Origin: an uncultured Bacteroidales bacterium
Lineage (GTDB): Bacteria > Bacteroidota > Bacteroidia > Bacteroidales > UBA932
Assembly (NCBI GenBank): GCA_934725015.1
Contig: CAKVAS010000002.1
Location: 332,107-396,106, forward strand
Reading direction: 5' to 3'
DNA length: 64,000 nucleotides
Under the pieces are notes generated by a model. The model worked only from the letters and a program-made list of their open reading frames with translations. It ran no database searches and was not told the DNA's origin. The translations under genes and the position numbers were made by a program. Below, piece after piece: positions 51,263 through 59,609 of this stretch. The first letter of the stretch is position 1; each line of letters opens with the position of its first letter.

Positions 51263-51459
51263 AACAGTTGTGGTTCATTGCCTAAAGACAGCATCTTGAC
51301 CTCGAATTTCACAAAAAGAGGGTAATACTCGGAGACAATGACCTTATATGTGGGGTATTGTTTATTCGGTGTCACGGCTTTGTGGAATAACAGAACTATT
51401 TCATGAAAAATGTGCCTCCATCGTAGAGACAGGCTGGCAAACCCGTAAATCACCGCCAC
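51259..51459 (-). pseudogene. Remnant of a HEPN-domain partner gene
   Basis: Only the end (SEYYPLFVKFEVKMLSL) resembles the last helix of HI0074-type HEPN proteins, and it overlaps the nucleotidyltransferase start by 4 bp, as such pairs do. The preceding sequence is a repeat (51350-51383) that is also found at 55055-55088, so the 5' part of the HEPN gene seems to have been replaced. Confidence 0.5.
51350..51383. repeat. 34-bp repeat, copy 1
   Basis: This begins GTGGGGTATTGTTTATTC and matches 55055-55088 at 33 of 34 positions in the same orientation. The boundary lies where the HEPN gene is cut, so it may be the end of a lost mobile element. Confidence 0.6.
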
Positions 51460-51665
51460 TCGTCCATAATCCAGCGGCGCTCGATGTTCCAGCCGAGATT
51501 TTCAAGAATGGCTGGACGCACTACCTCGCGGTCAACGGCTGAGGGCGCGGAGGCGTAGTTCGGGCCGTCACAGATGATGCCGTAGATGTAGCGGCCTTTT
51601 CCCTCGTCAAGGACGGCGATGTCTATGCGGAAATCAGATGTTTCCAAGTATGCTTTCCAAATCCT
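51450..51665 (-). pseudogene. Remnant of a helicase-associated restriction-endonuclease-like domain
   Basis: About 65-70 residues (FRIDIAVLDEGKGRYIYGI, then CDGPNYASAPSAVDREVVRP and GWNIERRWIMDEW) match the C-terminal endonuclease-like domain found on large superfamily 1 helicases: RIDxAV, IxCDGxxY, DRxxxR, LGWxIxRxW. No helicase is present; the sequence starts next to the end of the 490-residue gene. It is a fragment. Confidence 0.6.
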
Positions 51666-51690
51666 CGCGGTCGGCTCAGGAAATAATAAA

Positions 51691-53163
51691 TCATTCTTTG
51701 AACATATAACGCTGGTGAGCGTAGCCTGCCTTCAAATCGAGGATGAGTTCACTTTCAAGCGGACGCGAATCTGTCAACATTGTTTTCTTAACTTCCCGGA
51801 AAGAGCCGCACATCGTAAGGTCAGCGAAGGAATTGTCGTATAGAGTTTTGACCTGAGGCAATAGTTCTACCGCTGAAAGATCCATTATGGCTGAAACAAT
51901 GAGCCCGTTCAGTTCCGGATCCGTGTATGGGGCATTCGGAAAGTCTTTATTAATGTGAGAGAGAAGAGTACTGAACCAGTCGATAATCTCGGCCTTTCTG
52001 CCGGATTCCGCACAGACCATTTCCTTGACGGCTTCCGAGACATAGCTTTTATTGAAATTTACCAGACCGGTCTCCAACATGAAATCCATAAGACAGTCAA
52101 GCCTGTTGCGGCCAAGCTTGCAGAGCGGAACGGAGAGCAGGAAATCCCCGCTGTCGCAGATGTGGTATTCCATAAAGTCATGCGACTGTCGGAGCACTTC
52201 CAGCACGGCATCAAGGCTTGTCGTGTCGTTGCCGACCTCTCCGAGAAGACGCGCTGCGTTACCTACGACACCGGAAAAGTCAGCCTCCTCCATATCTTCA
52301 GGTATTCCGTCACACGACAGTCCGATGTTGAAGAGGAGAATTTTTTCCAAATCTTCGCGCACCTCGTCGCGAGGGAGTGACATTATCCAGTCCAGACGGT
52401 CGTCAGGGATGCTCAGGGCATTCTCCGGGTCGCAAAGAATCTGCAGCAGTTCCGGGTGCTTTACATCAAGAATGATCGGATATTCACCTCTGTATGTATA
52501 TGGCTGTTGCCATTTCTCGCGCTCTTTTGCACTTGTCGCCAGATTGTTTAATGTCTTGACACATCCGGAAAAGATGTCTTCTTCCGTAAGTCCGTCTTCT
52601 TCAGGATTATATGGAAGAATATAGTCAAAGTCGTCTCCAAGATTCCGCTCCATTAACGGAAGATATTTGTCAACCTCCCTCTGGTCTTTCGCAACAAGAA
52701 AATGCGTTCCGTCGTGTCCGAAATCGTATTCAACCAGAGGCACGTCATCCGTGTCCTCCTCAAGGAACAGCCGTGATGTCCGGAAACTCTTGTCAGGAGA
52801 TATTCCCGCCTCCTCAGCGAACTCAACGGCACCATAAATTATGTTGTGAGCCTCATTGTAGGTGATTTCCTTCAGCGGTCCGCATATGTCCTCCACACGA
52901 GCAAAATTCCCACTGACGTCCTCCGGCTCCATGCGAAGATTCACATAAGAATCCTTGACACCCAGACAATACACATCCACGAGATAACCTGCAAGGCTCA
53001 ATTTCCCGCCGTTATGTTTGCGAGTGACGAAAACATGCCCGAGCCCATTATCCCAAATGCCCGCCGTCAAATAACACTTCCCTATTTCAAGACTCCGCGC
53101 CTTTTCCTTCAGGTACTGCGCCGGTGAGAGAAATGACTGTTTCTGCTGTTTTTTCTTTGCCAT
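51691..53163 (-). CDS. Conserved hypothetical protein, 490 residues
   Basis: A soluble protein with a Lys/Gln-rich start (MAKKKQQKQ) then YLKEKARSLEIGKCYLTAG, GHVFVTRKHNGGKLSLAGYLVD and YCLGVKDSYVNL. This opening recurs, as I recall, in Bacteroidota hypothetical proteins. The rest is acidic and helical, rich in Asp/Glu/Leu. No catalytic motif was recognised. It sits between the two copies of the AAA/PD-(D/E)XK gene, 14 bp after copy 2 on the same strand. Confidence 0.75.
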   Translation of the reverse strand: MAKKKQQKQSFLSPAQYLKEKARSLEIGKCYLTAGIWDNGLGHVFVTRKHNGGKLSLAGYLVDVYCLGVKDSYVNLRMEPEDVSGNFARVEDICGPLKEITYNEAHNIIYGAVEFAEEAGISPDKSFRTSRLFLEEDTDDVPLVEYDFGHDGTHFLVAKDQREVDKYLPLMERNLGDDFDYILPYNPEEDGLTEEDIFSGCVKTLNNLATSAKEREKWQQPYTYRGEYPIILDVKHPELLQILCDPENALSIPDDRLDWIMSLPRDEVREDLEKILLFNIGLSCDGIPEDMEEADFSGVVGNAARLLGEVGNDTTSLDAVLEVLRQSHDFMEYHICDSGDFLLSVPLCKLGRNRLDCLMDFMLETGLVNFNKSYVSEAVKEMVCAESGRKAEIIDWFSTLLSHINKDFPNAPYTDPELNGLIVSAIMDLSAVELLPQVKTLYDNSFADLTMCGSFREVKKTMLTDSRPLESELILDLKAGYAHQRYMFKE

Positions 53164-53177
53164 AGTCTTACTGTTTT

Positions 53178-54737
53178 CTATTCCGCTTTCCAGCCATCAA
53201 CGGTGCGGGTCTCGGATGAGAAGTTGATGCCGAGCCTGATGATTTGCTTGCCGGAGGCGAGGAACGGCTTGTCGTAGCCCTTTTCCTCGATCTGCCTAAG
53301 GGCGATTTCTGGAGATTGGTCGCGCTTGAGCTCGATGATATAGACATATTTGTCGGTGTCGAAGATGATGTCTATGCGGCCGCGTGAGGTGTGGTATTCG
53401 GTCTTGACATAGAGTCCCATCATCTTGAGCATCACCGACATCGTGTTCTGGAAGTAGAGTTCAAGGTCGCCCTGGATTTCGTAGTCGTTGCCGGAGAGGA
53501 AGGCGGTGAAGCGGGTCATGAAGGAATCGACGTCGCCACGCTCGATGTCGCGGATGAACTGAACCACAGAGAACTCGCCCTTAATGAGGGCCGGAGCATA
53601 GAGCTGACTCAATGAGTTGAGAAATCCCGACTTAACTTCCTCGTTCGGATAGTCGAGATTGTATGTATTGAAACGAGAGTCATACCCACTGATCGTCAGG
53701 TAACCTGTCTGGTACATCAGGGTGATTGGATCCGGACTTACATAGTTCGTCCCGGTGAGCGTGTCAGCCGGAATGTCATCCTTCGATATGTTGTCGAGAT
53801 TGTATTGTCCCTTTTGGAGATAGCGCACAAGGAATGTCGGAGTGCCCGTCTCGAACCAGTACATACGGAATTTTCCGGTTTTAAAGGTATTCAGCAGGCT
53901 GAAAGGATTATACACGCCTGTAGCGTCTTCACTGAAATGATAGCCGTCGTACATCAGTTTCAGCTTGGCATAGCACTCCTCCTTATTGATGCCGTTCTTT
54001 TCGGCAAGCACCTCCACACTGCCGTCGAAATATGACCTCAACTCGTCCTCCGACACTCCGCAGATGTCCGAGTATTCCAAGTCCATCGAAATGTCCGAGA
54101 GATTATTCAAACTGCTGAATACACTCATCTTGCCTAGCTTCGTCACCCCGGTGAGAAAAGCGAAGCGAATGAACCCGTCCTTGTTCTTTATAACGCTGTA
54201 GAAACCCTGAAGCTCACGGCGGAAACTGTCCATCAGGTCCGGAGCGTCAATGTTGTCAACCACAGGCTTGTCATACTCGTCTATGAGAATGACGACCTTC
54301 TGGCCGGTCATTCTGTAAGCGGCTTCGACGACAGCGGAAAAACGTGTCGCAGGCTCCTCAAACACCTTGGTGACGCCGAACTGATTCTCCCACGCAAGCA
54401 GATGCTGGTCGAGTTTACCGGCAAGATCGGCAACGGATGCATAACGGCTCCCCGTCAAGTCCAGATGAAGAACCGGATGCTGCGTCCAATTTTTTTCAAG
54501 TTTCTCAATCGCCAGCCCCTTGAAAAGCTCCTTACGTCCCTGAAAATATGCCTCCATCGTCGAGACAAGCAGACTCTTACCGAAACGGCGCGGACGGCTC
54601 AGAAAATAATACTTCCCGGTCGATGCAAGGCTATAGATTTGATATGTCTTGTCAACATAGACATATCCGCCCTCGCGGATGTCCGGAAAATTTTGTATTC
54701 CAATCGGGTACAACATAATCGTCAATGCTTTATCCAA
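53178..54737 (-). CDS. AAA-ATPase-like / PD-(D/E)XK nuclease (DUF1703 type), copy 2
   Basis: The 519-residue protein has the same architecture as copy 1: degenerate Walker A SRPRRFGKSLL, Walker B VVILIDEYDKP, nuclease site RIDIIFDTDKYVYIIELKRD. From about residue 155 to 325 it is identical to copy 1, while LQKGQYNLDNISKDDIPAD and the RFIRDI/VQF segment differ, a mosaic that points to gene conversion. It is followed by the 490-residue gene in a probable operon, whereas copy 1 is followed by the tyrosine phosphatase gene. Confidence 0.9.
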   Translation of the reverse strand: MDKALTIMLYPIGIQNFPDIREGGYVYVDKTYQIYSLASTGKYYFLSRPRRFGKSLLVSTMEAYFQGRKELFKGLAIEKLEKNWTQHPVLHLDLTGSRYASVADLAGKLDQHLLAWENQFGVTKVFEEPATRFSAVVEAAYRMTGQKVVILIDEYDKPVVDNIDAPDLMDSFRRELQGFYSVIKNKDGFIRFAFLTGVTKLGKMSVFSSLNNLSDISMDLEYSDICGVSEDELRSYFDGSVEVLAEKNGINKEECYAKLKLMYDGYHFSEDATGVYNPFSLLNTFKTGKFRMYWFETGTPTFLVRYLQKGQYNLDNISKDDIPADTLTGTNYVSPDPITLMYQTGYLTISGYDSRFNTYNLDYPNEEVKSGFLNSLSQLYAPALIKGEFSVVQFIRDIERGDVDSFMTRFTAFLSGNDYEIQGDLELYFQNTMSVMLKMMGLYVKTEYHTSRGRIDIIFDTDKYVYIIELKRDQSPEIALRQIEEKGYDKPFLASGKQIIRLGINFSSETRTVDGWKAE

Positions 54738-55180
54738 CTCACAAAGTTAGCAAAGATTTTTTAGTTTCAGGGTGTTTACTTTCGGGAGAATCTTACATTT
54801 TATATAGGCATCGGGACGGACATAACAACCAGCTCCGATGTCAATTGCGTGAAATTTATCACAATACCCCGCACTATGTGGCGAAAAATCCCTATATTTG
54901 CGGTGTTGCCCTCGGGCGACGTACATATTTGATGAAAGTGTAAAGCTTTTGTCCCGGAAAGGAAATCTGACAGTTTCAAAGACACAGGGAAGAAAGCATA
55001 CGCTCATCACTCGCTTGATTGCCCGCACGGTCTCATCGTGCACAGTCATAGGGTGTGGGGTATTGTTTATTCGGTGTCGCGGCTTTGTCAGAGCCTCCTT
55101 TCAGGATGAACTTTCGCCCCACACTTTCTTTGTTGTATAGTATTGCTTCGAGGGGGGGGGACGAAGTAAGGTAAAAAGCT
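54738..55180. other. Gene-free stretch between copy 2 and the defence-like island
   Basis: These 443 bp hold the last 65-75 bp of the duplicated block, an isolated -7-like TATATTTG (54893-54900) with no gene behind it, the 34-bp repeat (55055-55088) and a run of nine G (55152-55160). Short open frames here show no protein-like features. It looks like a recombination scar. Confidence 0.5.
55055..55088. repeat. 34-bp repeat, copy 2
   Basis: 33 of 34 positions match 51350-51383, same orientation. It lies just before the AT-rich island begins. Confidence 0.6.
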
Positions 55181-55435
55181 ATGATGTACACAACATCAGA
55201 CCATCGAACTTGGTCTTCTATGGTTGAAGCATACCGGCATGAGGCCCGGATCAATCCCGACCCTCAATTGCGAGAGTATTATGCGGAAGAGGCTGAAAAA
55301 TGTCTCAAAAGGCAACACTCAACATTGGGTAAGATTTGTTGTATTCCTTTTATTCCAATTGCAATGGTTGTTCATCTGCTGTCTGGCAATAATCCATTGA
55401 CTCCTATCAAAATTTACTTGAGAAATGAACAATAA
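55181..55435 (+). CDS. Small protein with one membrane helix
   Basis: The 84 residues hold a polar N-terminus with a helix (LREYYAEEAEKCLKRQHS) and one hydrophobic segment (ICCIPFIPIAMVVHLLSG, about 53-70). It is 15 bp before the FRG gene on the same strand and may belong to that operon. A run of nine G lies 20 bp upstream. I do not recognise the family. Confidence 0.5.
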   Translation: MMYTTSDHRTWSSMVEAYRHEARINPDPQLREYYAEEAEKCLKRQHSTLGKICCIPFIPIAMVVHLLSGNNPLTPIKIYLRNEQ

Positions 55436-55450
55436 TTATTGATAGAAAAT

Positions 55451-56518
55451 ATGACGTACAAATCATTCGAAGAGAAAAATGTTCATTTTAGTTCTGCCTT
55501 CATTGAAGCTGCAGAAGAATTACGATTATTTCGCAAGGCTATCACCAATAAAGGTTATATATTTCGAGGAGTAAATGAGGCCAAGTTTAAATTACTCACG
55601 TCATTACAGAGGCATTTTTTATCTCAGCGCATCAACCAAATTCAATATCAAAGTCAATTTGGTTTTATGAGCCAAGAGATCAAAACACTTAAAAGTGATT
55701 CGGTATTGCCTACATATTACAAATCTTTAGGAGCCCCAGTTTCCGACTATCTATACATGAGTTTTCTCCAACATTATGAGGCTCCGACAACTCTGATGGA
55801 CTTCACTAAAGATTTAGATGTCGCACTGTTTTTTGCCTCAAGAAATACTCATTACCCCAATATTGCTAGAGACAATGACATCGAGAACTATGTTTCTTTG
55901 TACTATATCGAAGACGTTTTCAGCCTGCCGTCAATCCTCCGACAAAGTATGAGTCAATGTATTGAAGAGGTAGGTGACTGGATAGACATAGGACTAAAGA
56001 GGAATTATGACAACAGAAAAGATGACGACTTTAACATTGCAAAACTCAAGGCATTGGTAAACTTCACACTGTCTTTTAAATCATTAGAGCACACTGAACT
56101 TGGATATATAGTTGGAGACAATAAATCTAATTTCCGTAGAACTTATATAGAAGAACTATATTACACAGACTTGTACAGCAGTGTATGCCGCTATTTAAAG
56201 ACGCGAAGCAAAAGTGCTTTCTCATATTGGAACAATAGTATCAAATTCCTCTTCCAACAGACTATTGTAATTGCGAATTTGAATCAAATTGCACAAAACG
56301 GATGCTTTATTCATTATATGCCGCATATCATTGACACCCCTCTTGAAGATTATACAAATCCCGTAAATGGCACGAAGATAAACATTCATTGCGTCAACAT
56401 CCATAAGTCTTTATGCCCTTATATAAGAAGTCTGATAGAGCACAGTCAAGAATCACTATTTCCTGAGCCTAAAGTAATGGCGGGAAGGTGCTACGAAAAA
56501 TCAATTCAAATAATTTGA
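55451..56518 (+). CDS. FRG-domain protein
   Basis: The product is 355 residues from the ATG at 55451 (MTYKSFEEKN); a TTG at 55439 is the only earlier option. The FRG domain (about 30-260) shows YIFRGVNEAKFKLLTSLQR and the hallmark LQHYEAPTTLMDFTKDLDVALFFA (about 106-129). FRG domains occur in phage-defence and prophage loci; no biochemical activity is established as far as I know. It is the first large gene of an AT-rich operon, 18 bp before the VWA gene. Confidence 0.85.
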   Translation: MTYKSFEEKNVHFSSAFIEAAEELRLFRKAITNKGYIFRGVNEAKFKLLTSLQRHFLSQRINQIQYQSQFGFMSQEIKTLKSDSVLPTYYKSLGAPVSDYLYMSFLQHYEAPTTLMDFTKDLDVALFFASRNTHYPNIARDNDIENYVSLYYIEDVFSLPSILRQSMSQCIEEVGDWIDIGLKRNYDNRKDDDFNIAKLKALVNFTLSFKSLEHTELGYIVGDNKSNFRRTYIEELYYTDLYSSVCRYLKTRSKSAFSYWNNSIKFLFQQTIVIANLNQIAQNGCFIHYMPHIIDTPLEDYTNPVNGTKINIHCVNIHKSLCPYIRSLIEHSQESLFPEPKVMAGRCYEKSIQII

Positions 56519-56536
56519 TATTAAACAATTATTTCT

Positions 56537-57388
56537 ATGGCAAACAATCAAAAACAATGGAGTTCAGCAACACCAGGTTTGCTGATAATCCTAATTGACC
56601 AATCTGGTTCAATGATGCAGCCCTACGCCGATGGGGATACAAGAACAGAGTTCTCAGCAAAAGTTATCAATCGTATGATTAATACGATTATCAAGAAGAG
56701 TTTTTACAAGGACAAACCTAAAAATCGCTGTTTCATAACTGTAATTGGGTATGGATATGAAATCAAGGTGTTGTGCTCAGGATTTCTTGAAGAATTATAT
56801 AAGAAACCTCTGCGTATAGAGAAAAGAGAGCAACAAATCAGCGACGGAAATGGCGGTCTTGTCAGCAAGACTGTCAATCAGCCTATATGGGTTGAGCCTA
56901 TTGACAAAGACACTTGGACAAACATGAGAGATGCGTTTAAGTCTGCGAAACAGTTAGCCAGTGATTGGATCGCAGACAAGCCCAATTGCCCAGCCCCTGT
57001 CATTATTAACATTTCTGATGGTATGCCATATTATGACCACCAGTCTGAAGATATCTGCATGAGAGAGACCGCTGAGATTGCGAAAGAAGTTATGGCTCTG
57101 TCTAATGATGACGGTAATGTTCTTGTATTCAATGTTGAAATTGGTGATGGCGGGCATAAAATTGTAACACCTTCATCTGAGAGCGAGGTGGCAGAAGCCG
57201 GTGCTCCCGCACAGTTCCTATATGAAATATCAAGCGAGATTCCCGAAGGTTATAAAAGTGCAGCATTGAAGAACGGCCTTTCTACCAAAGAAGGTGCAAG
57301 GGGATGCATTTTTAATGCAGACGGAGTTGATTTGATAAAATTCATTGATTTCGGTTCGTCTCAAGGACAACGAGACAACAACAAATAA
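56537..57388 (+). CDS. VWA-domain protein (TerY-like)
   Basis: A 283-residue von Willebrand factor A domain with the MIDAS start LLIILIDQSGSM (Asp21, Ser23, Ser25), then a Rossmann-like fold (FITVIGYGYEIKVL, APVIINISDGMPYYDH with the second acidic loop, GNVLVFNVEIGDGG). No signal peptide or membrane helix is seen, so it is cytoplasmic. Its place between FRG and PP2C genes matches the TerY component of TerY-P phospho-signalling triads, where VWA is the metal-dependent adaptor. Confidence 0.88.
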   Translation: MANNQKQWSSATPGLLIILIDQSGSMMQPYADGDTRTEFSAKVINRMINTIIKKSFYKDKPKNRCFITVIGYGYEIKVLCSGFLEELYKKPLRIEKREQQISDGNGGLVSKTVNQPIWVEPIDKDTWTNMRDAFKSAKQLASDWIADKPNCPAPVIINISDGMPYYDHQSEDICMRETAEIAKEVMALSNDDGNVLVFNVEIGDGGHKIVTPSSESEVAEAGAPAQFLYEISSEIPEGYKSAALKNGLSTKEGARGCIFNADGVDLIKFIDFGSSQGQRDNNK

Positions 57389-57460
57389 ATTCTTGATAAT
57401 GCGAGGGAGGTCTATACATTTCGCTTTTGTTGCCTCCCTCTTTAACTTCATTTTAGGAAA

Positions 57461-58618
57461 ATGAAAATTAGAGGATTTATTACGCATAAATGTGCGGAAC
57501 GCTATTCTGATTGTGCTGACTATTTTAGCATAGATGCCAAAACGAAGAAAATAGCAGTATCCGATGGTATCAGTCAATCAATTATGCCATTGGAATGGGC
57601 AAAAATTTTAAGTAACAAATTCACTTCCGGCATATGGAGCCCTGGCGATGACATTGCTCCATTGCAAAAGATTTGGCAGAATGAAGCAAATCAATTCTTG
57701 GATGAACAAAAAAAAGACGCTGAAAAAAAGGACGCGGACAACGCCTACCCATGGATGCTAGAAAACTGCTTGGAGGCAAATGAAGGGGCGGGCGCAACTT
57801 TCTGCGGAATCACATTCAAAGATTTCAACTGGGATGCGGCAATTTTGGGAGACAGTTGTCTTGTCTCTGTTAAAAAGAAAAATGGAAGTTTCAATATTGA
57901 GCAAATTTATTCCTCCAAAGAAAACAATCATTTTGATAATAACCCAGACTATTTTGACAGTTTCAACAATACTGTAGGCTCTCTAAAAACAAGAAAAGGC
58001 CAATTAGGGAAAACTAATGTACTGATGATTGTTACAGACCCTTTTTCTGAGTTGTTTGAGCGCATAAAGAATACCGAAGAAGAAAATTCAATAATACAAA
58101 AAATTCTTGCTGTACAAAATCAAGATGAGTATTGTGCTTTAGTTGACGAATTGAGAAATCAATATCAAATGCACGATGATGACAGTACGCTAATAATTAT
58201 TGAACACGATAAGAATGGCGATTTTTCCATCAAATACGAGATGACATTAGAGGAAGCCATTGAGAATGAGAAAAACACCTTATCGGCTGAGCCACAGCCA
58301 TTATCTAGACCGGAAAGTTTCAAAAATAATAACGGAATTACTCTGGATACAATGATAAATAGAACCGCCGCGGACGATTCTACAAGTAATAGTCTTATGA
58401 ATCAACCAGAGAAGACTATTCCTATAACTGTGATTCGTGACTTCAAAGACATTGCGTATAAGTTATTTAAGGATTCCGTTTTACCGGGTAAAAAATGGTG
58501 GGAAAAATTTCTATCAAAAGAAGGACAGCAAGAATCGCAACTCAAAAATCAATTCAATATTTTTTGGGAGGAAGTCATTAACAAACTTGAGCAACATGGA
58601 CAAAATACCAACTTGTGA
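57461..58618 (+). CDS. PP2C-like protein phosphatase
   Basis: The 385-residue protein has a PP2C-type domain in about 1-250: AVSDGIS (Asp35-Gly36, metal site), GAGATFCGITF, AAILGDSCLV (Gly130-Asp131), LMIVTDPFSEL (Asp193) and DDDSTLIII (Asp239-241). The metal ligands expected for PP2C therefore appear present. The C-terminal 130 residues are a charged linker and a helical tail of unknown role. The gene overlaps the following kinase gene by 23 bp. Confidence 0.82.
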   Translation: MKIRGFITHKCAERYSDCADYFSIDAKTKKIAVSDGISQSIMPLEWAKILSNKFTSGIWSPGDDIAPLQKIWQNEANQFLDEQKKDAEKKDADNAYPWMLENCLEANEGAGATFCGITFKDFNWDAAILGDSCLVSVKKKNGSFNIEQIYSSKENNHFDNNPDYFDSFNNTVGSLKTRKGQLGKTNVLMIVTDPFSELFERIKNTEEENSIIQKILAVQNQDEYCALVDELRNQYQMHDDDSTLIIIEHDKNGDFSIKYEMTLEEAIENEKNTLSAEPQPLSRPESFKNNNGITLDTMINRTAADDSTSNSLMNQPEKTIPITVIRDFKDIAYKLFKDSVLPGKKWWEKFLSKEGQQESQLKNQFNIFWEEVINKLEQHGQNTNL

Positions 58619-59609
58619 AGACTACGAAATAGCGATTGACGAACCTCGGTTAATAAAATGTACACGGCTGTCCGGTGGGCATGTTGAAAAGAACGAGGAT
58701 GATGTTGTAATCAGATATGTAGGCGGTTTTTGCATTGTATTCCCTTTCTATCTTTCAAATGAAGAAAAGGTTGCGGTGCGATGCTGGACTACATACATAA
58801 ATGACATCAGAGAAAGGGCTCATATTGTCGCACAAGAACTGCATAAATTAAACCTCTCTTATTTTGTCAAGTTCGAATATTTCGAAGATGGCATAGCCAC
58901 AACCGTCGGGAAGCAGCCGATTATTGTCATGGACTGGGTTAATGCAATGCCTCTAAAAGAATATTTGGAAAAGAACCTATACAACAAGGAAAACCTAAAC
59001 AATTTGGCAACTCGTTTTCTATCCATGGTGACAGATTTCCACAACGTTGGAATTTCACATGGAGACTTGCAGCATGGAAACATACTTGTAAAAGAAGATG
59101 GGTCAATTGTACTTGTCGATTATGACTCTATTTACGTTCCGACATTAGGCAAAGTGCCTGATGATATCAAAGGTTTAGTCGGCTATCAACATCCCGCGCG
59201 ATGGAAAAACAGATACGCGTCTCCTAAAGCAGACTATTTCTCTGAACTAATCATATATACAAGTATCAAAGCATTAATGTTCTTTCCATCTCTATGGAAT
59301 GAACTGAACATTGCAGAAACCGAAACTCTTTTATTCTCCGAAGAAGATATTTGCTCTAAAGGCACGAGCAATATTTTTAGACTACTTGAGTCGAATAGCA
59401 GCATAAAACCATTGATTGAGGCAATAAAAAAAGAACTTTACATTGACGATATTAATGAATTAGACCCTTTAGAGAAAACTATTGTTCCTACTGAGGTGAA
59501 GATTTCCGAGGGTATACGAGGCAAATGGAATACGCCTACGATTCATGCAAATCCGCTTGGGTTCAACACATCTGATATTAGGGATAAATGGAATAGCAAT
59601 AATCTATGA
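58596..59609 (+). CDS. Protein kinase-like protein 1 (HGDLQHGN)
   Basis: The product is 337 residues from the ATG at 58596 (MDKIPTCEDY); the frame is open further upstream inside the phosphatase gene but that part is not protein-like. The kinase-like core has VAVRCW (59-64, Arg62 where kinases have Lys), the catalytic loop HGDLQHGN (155-162), DYD (175-177) in place of DFG, and YQHPAR. Asp and Asn of the loop are present. It is paralogous to the next gene and overlaps it by 4 bp. Confidence 0.85.
   Translation: MDKIPTCEDYEIAIDEPRLIKCTRLSGGHVEKNEDDVVIRYVGGFCIVFPFYLSNEEKVAVRCWTTYINDIRERAHIVAQELHKLNLSYFVKFEYFEDGIATTVGKQPIIVMDWVNAMPLKEYLEKNLYNKENLNNLATRFLSMVTDFHNVGISHGDLQHGNILVKEDGSIVLVDYDSIYVPTLGKVPDDIKGLVGYQHPARWKNRYASPKADYFSELIIYTSIKALMFFPSLWNELNIAETETLLFSEEDICSKGTSNIFRLLESNSSIKPLIEAIKKELYIDDINELDPLEKTIVPTEVKISEGIRGKWNTPTIHANPLGFNTSDIRDKWNSNNL

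Noticed and set aside
54747..55049. 100-codon minus-strand frame after copy 2
   Set aside because: No protein-like features, and it covers the scar and conserved upstream block.
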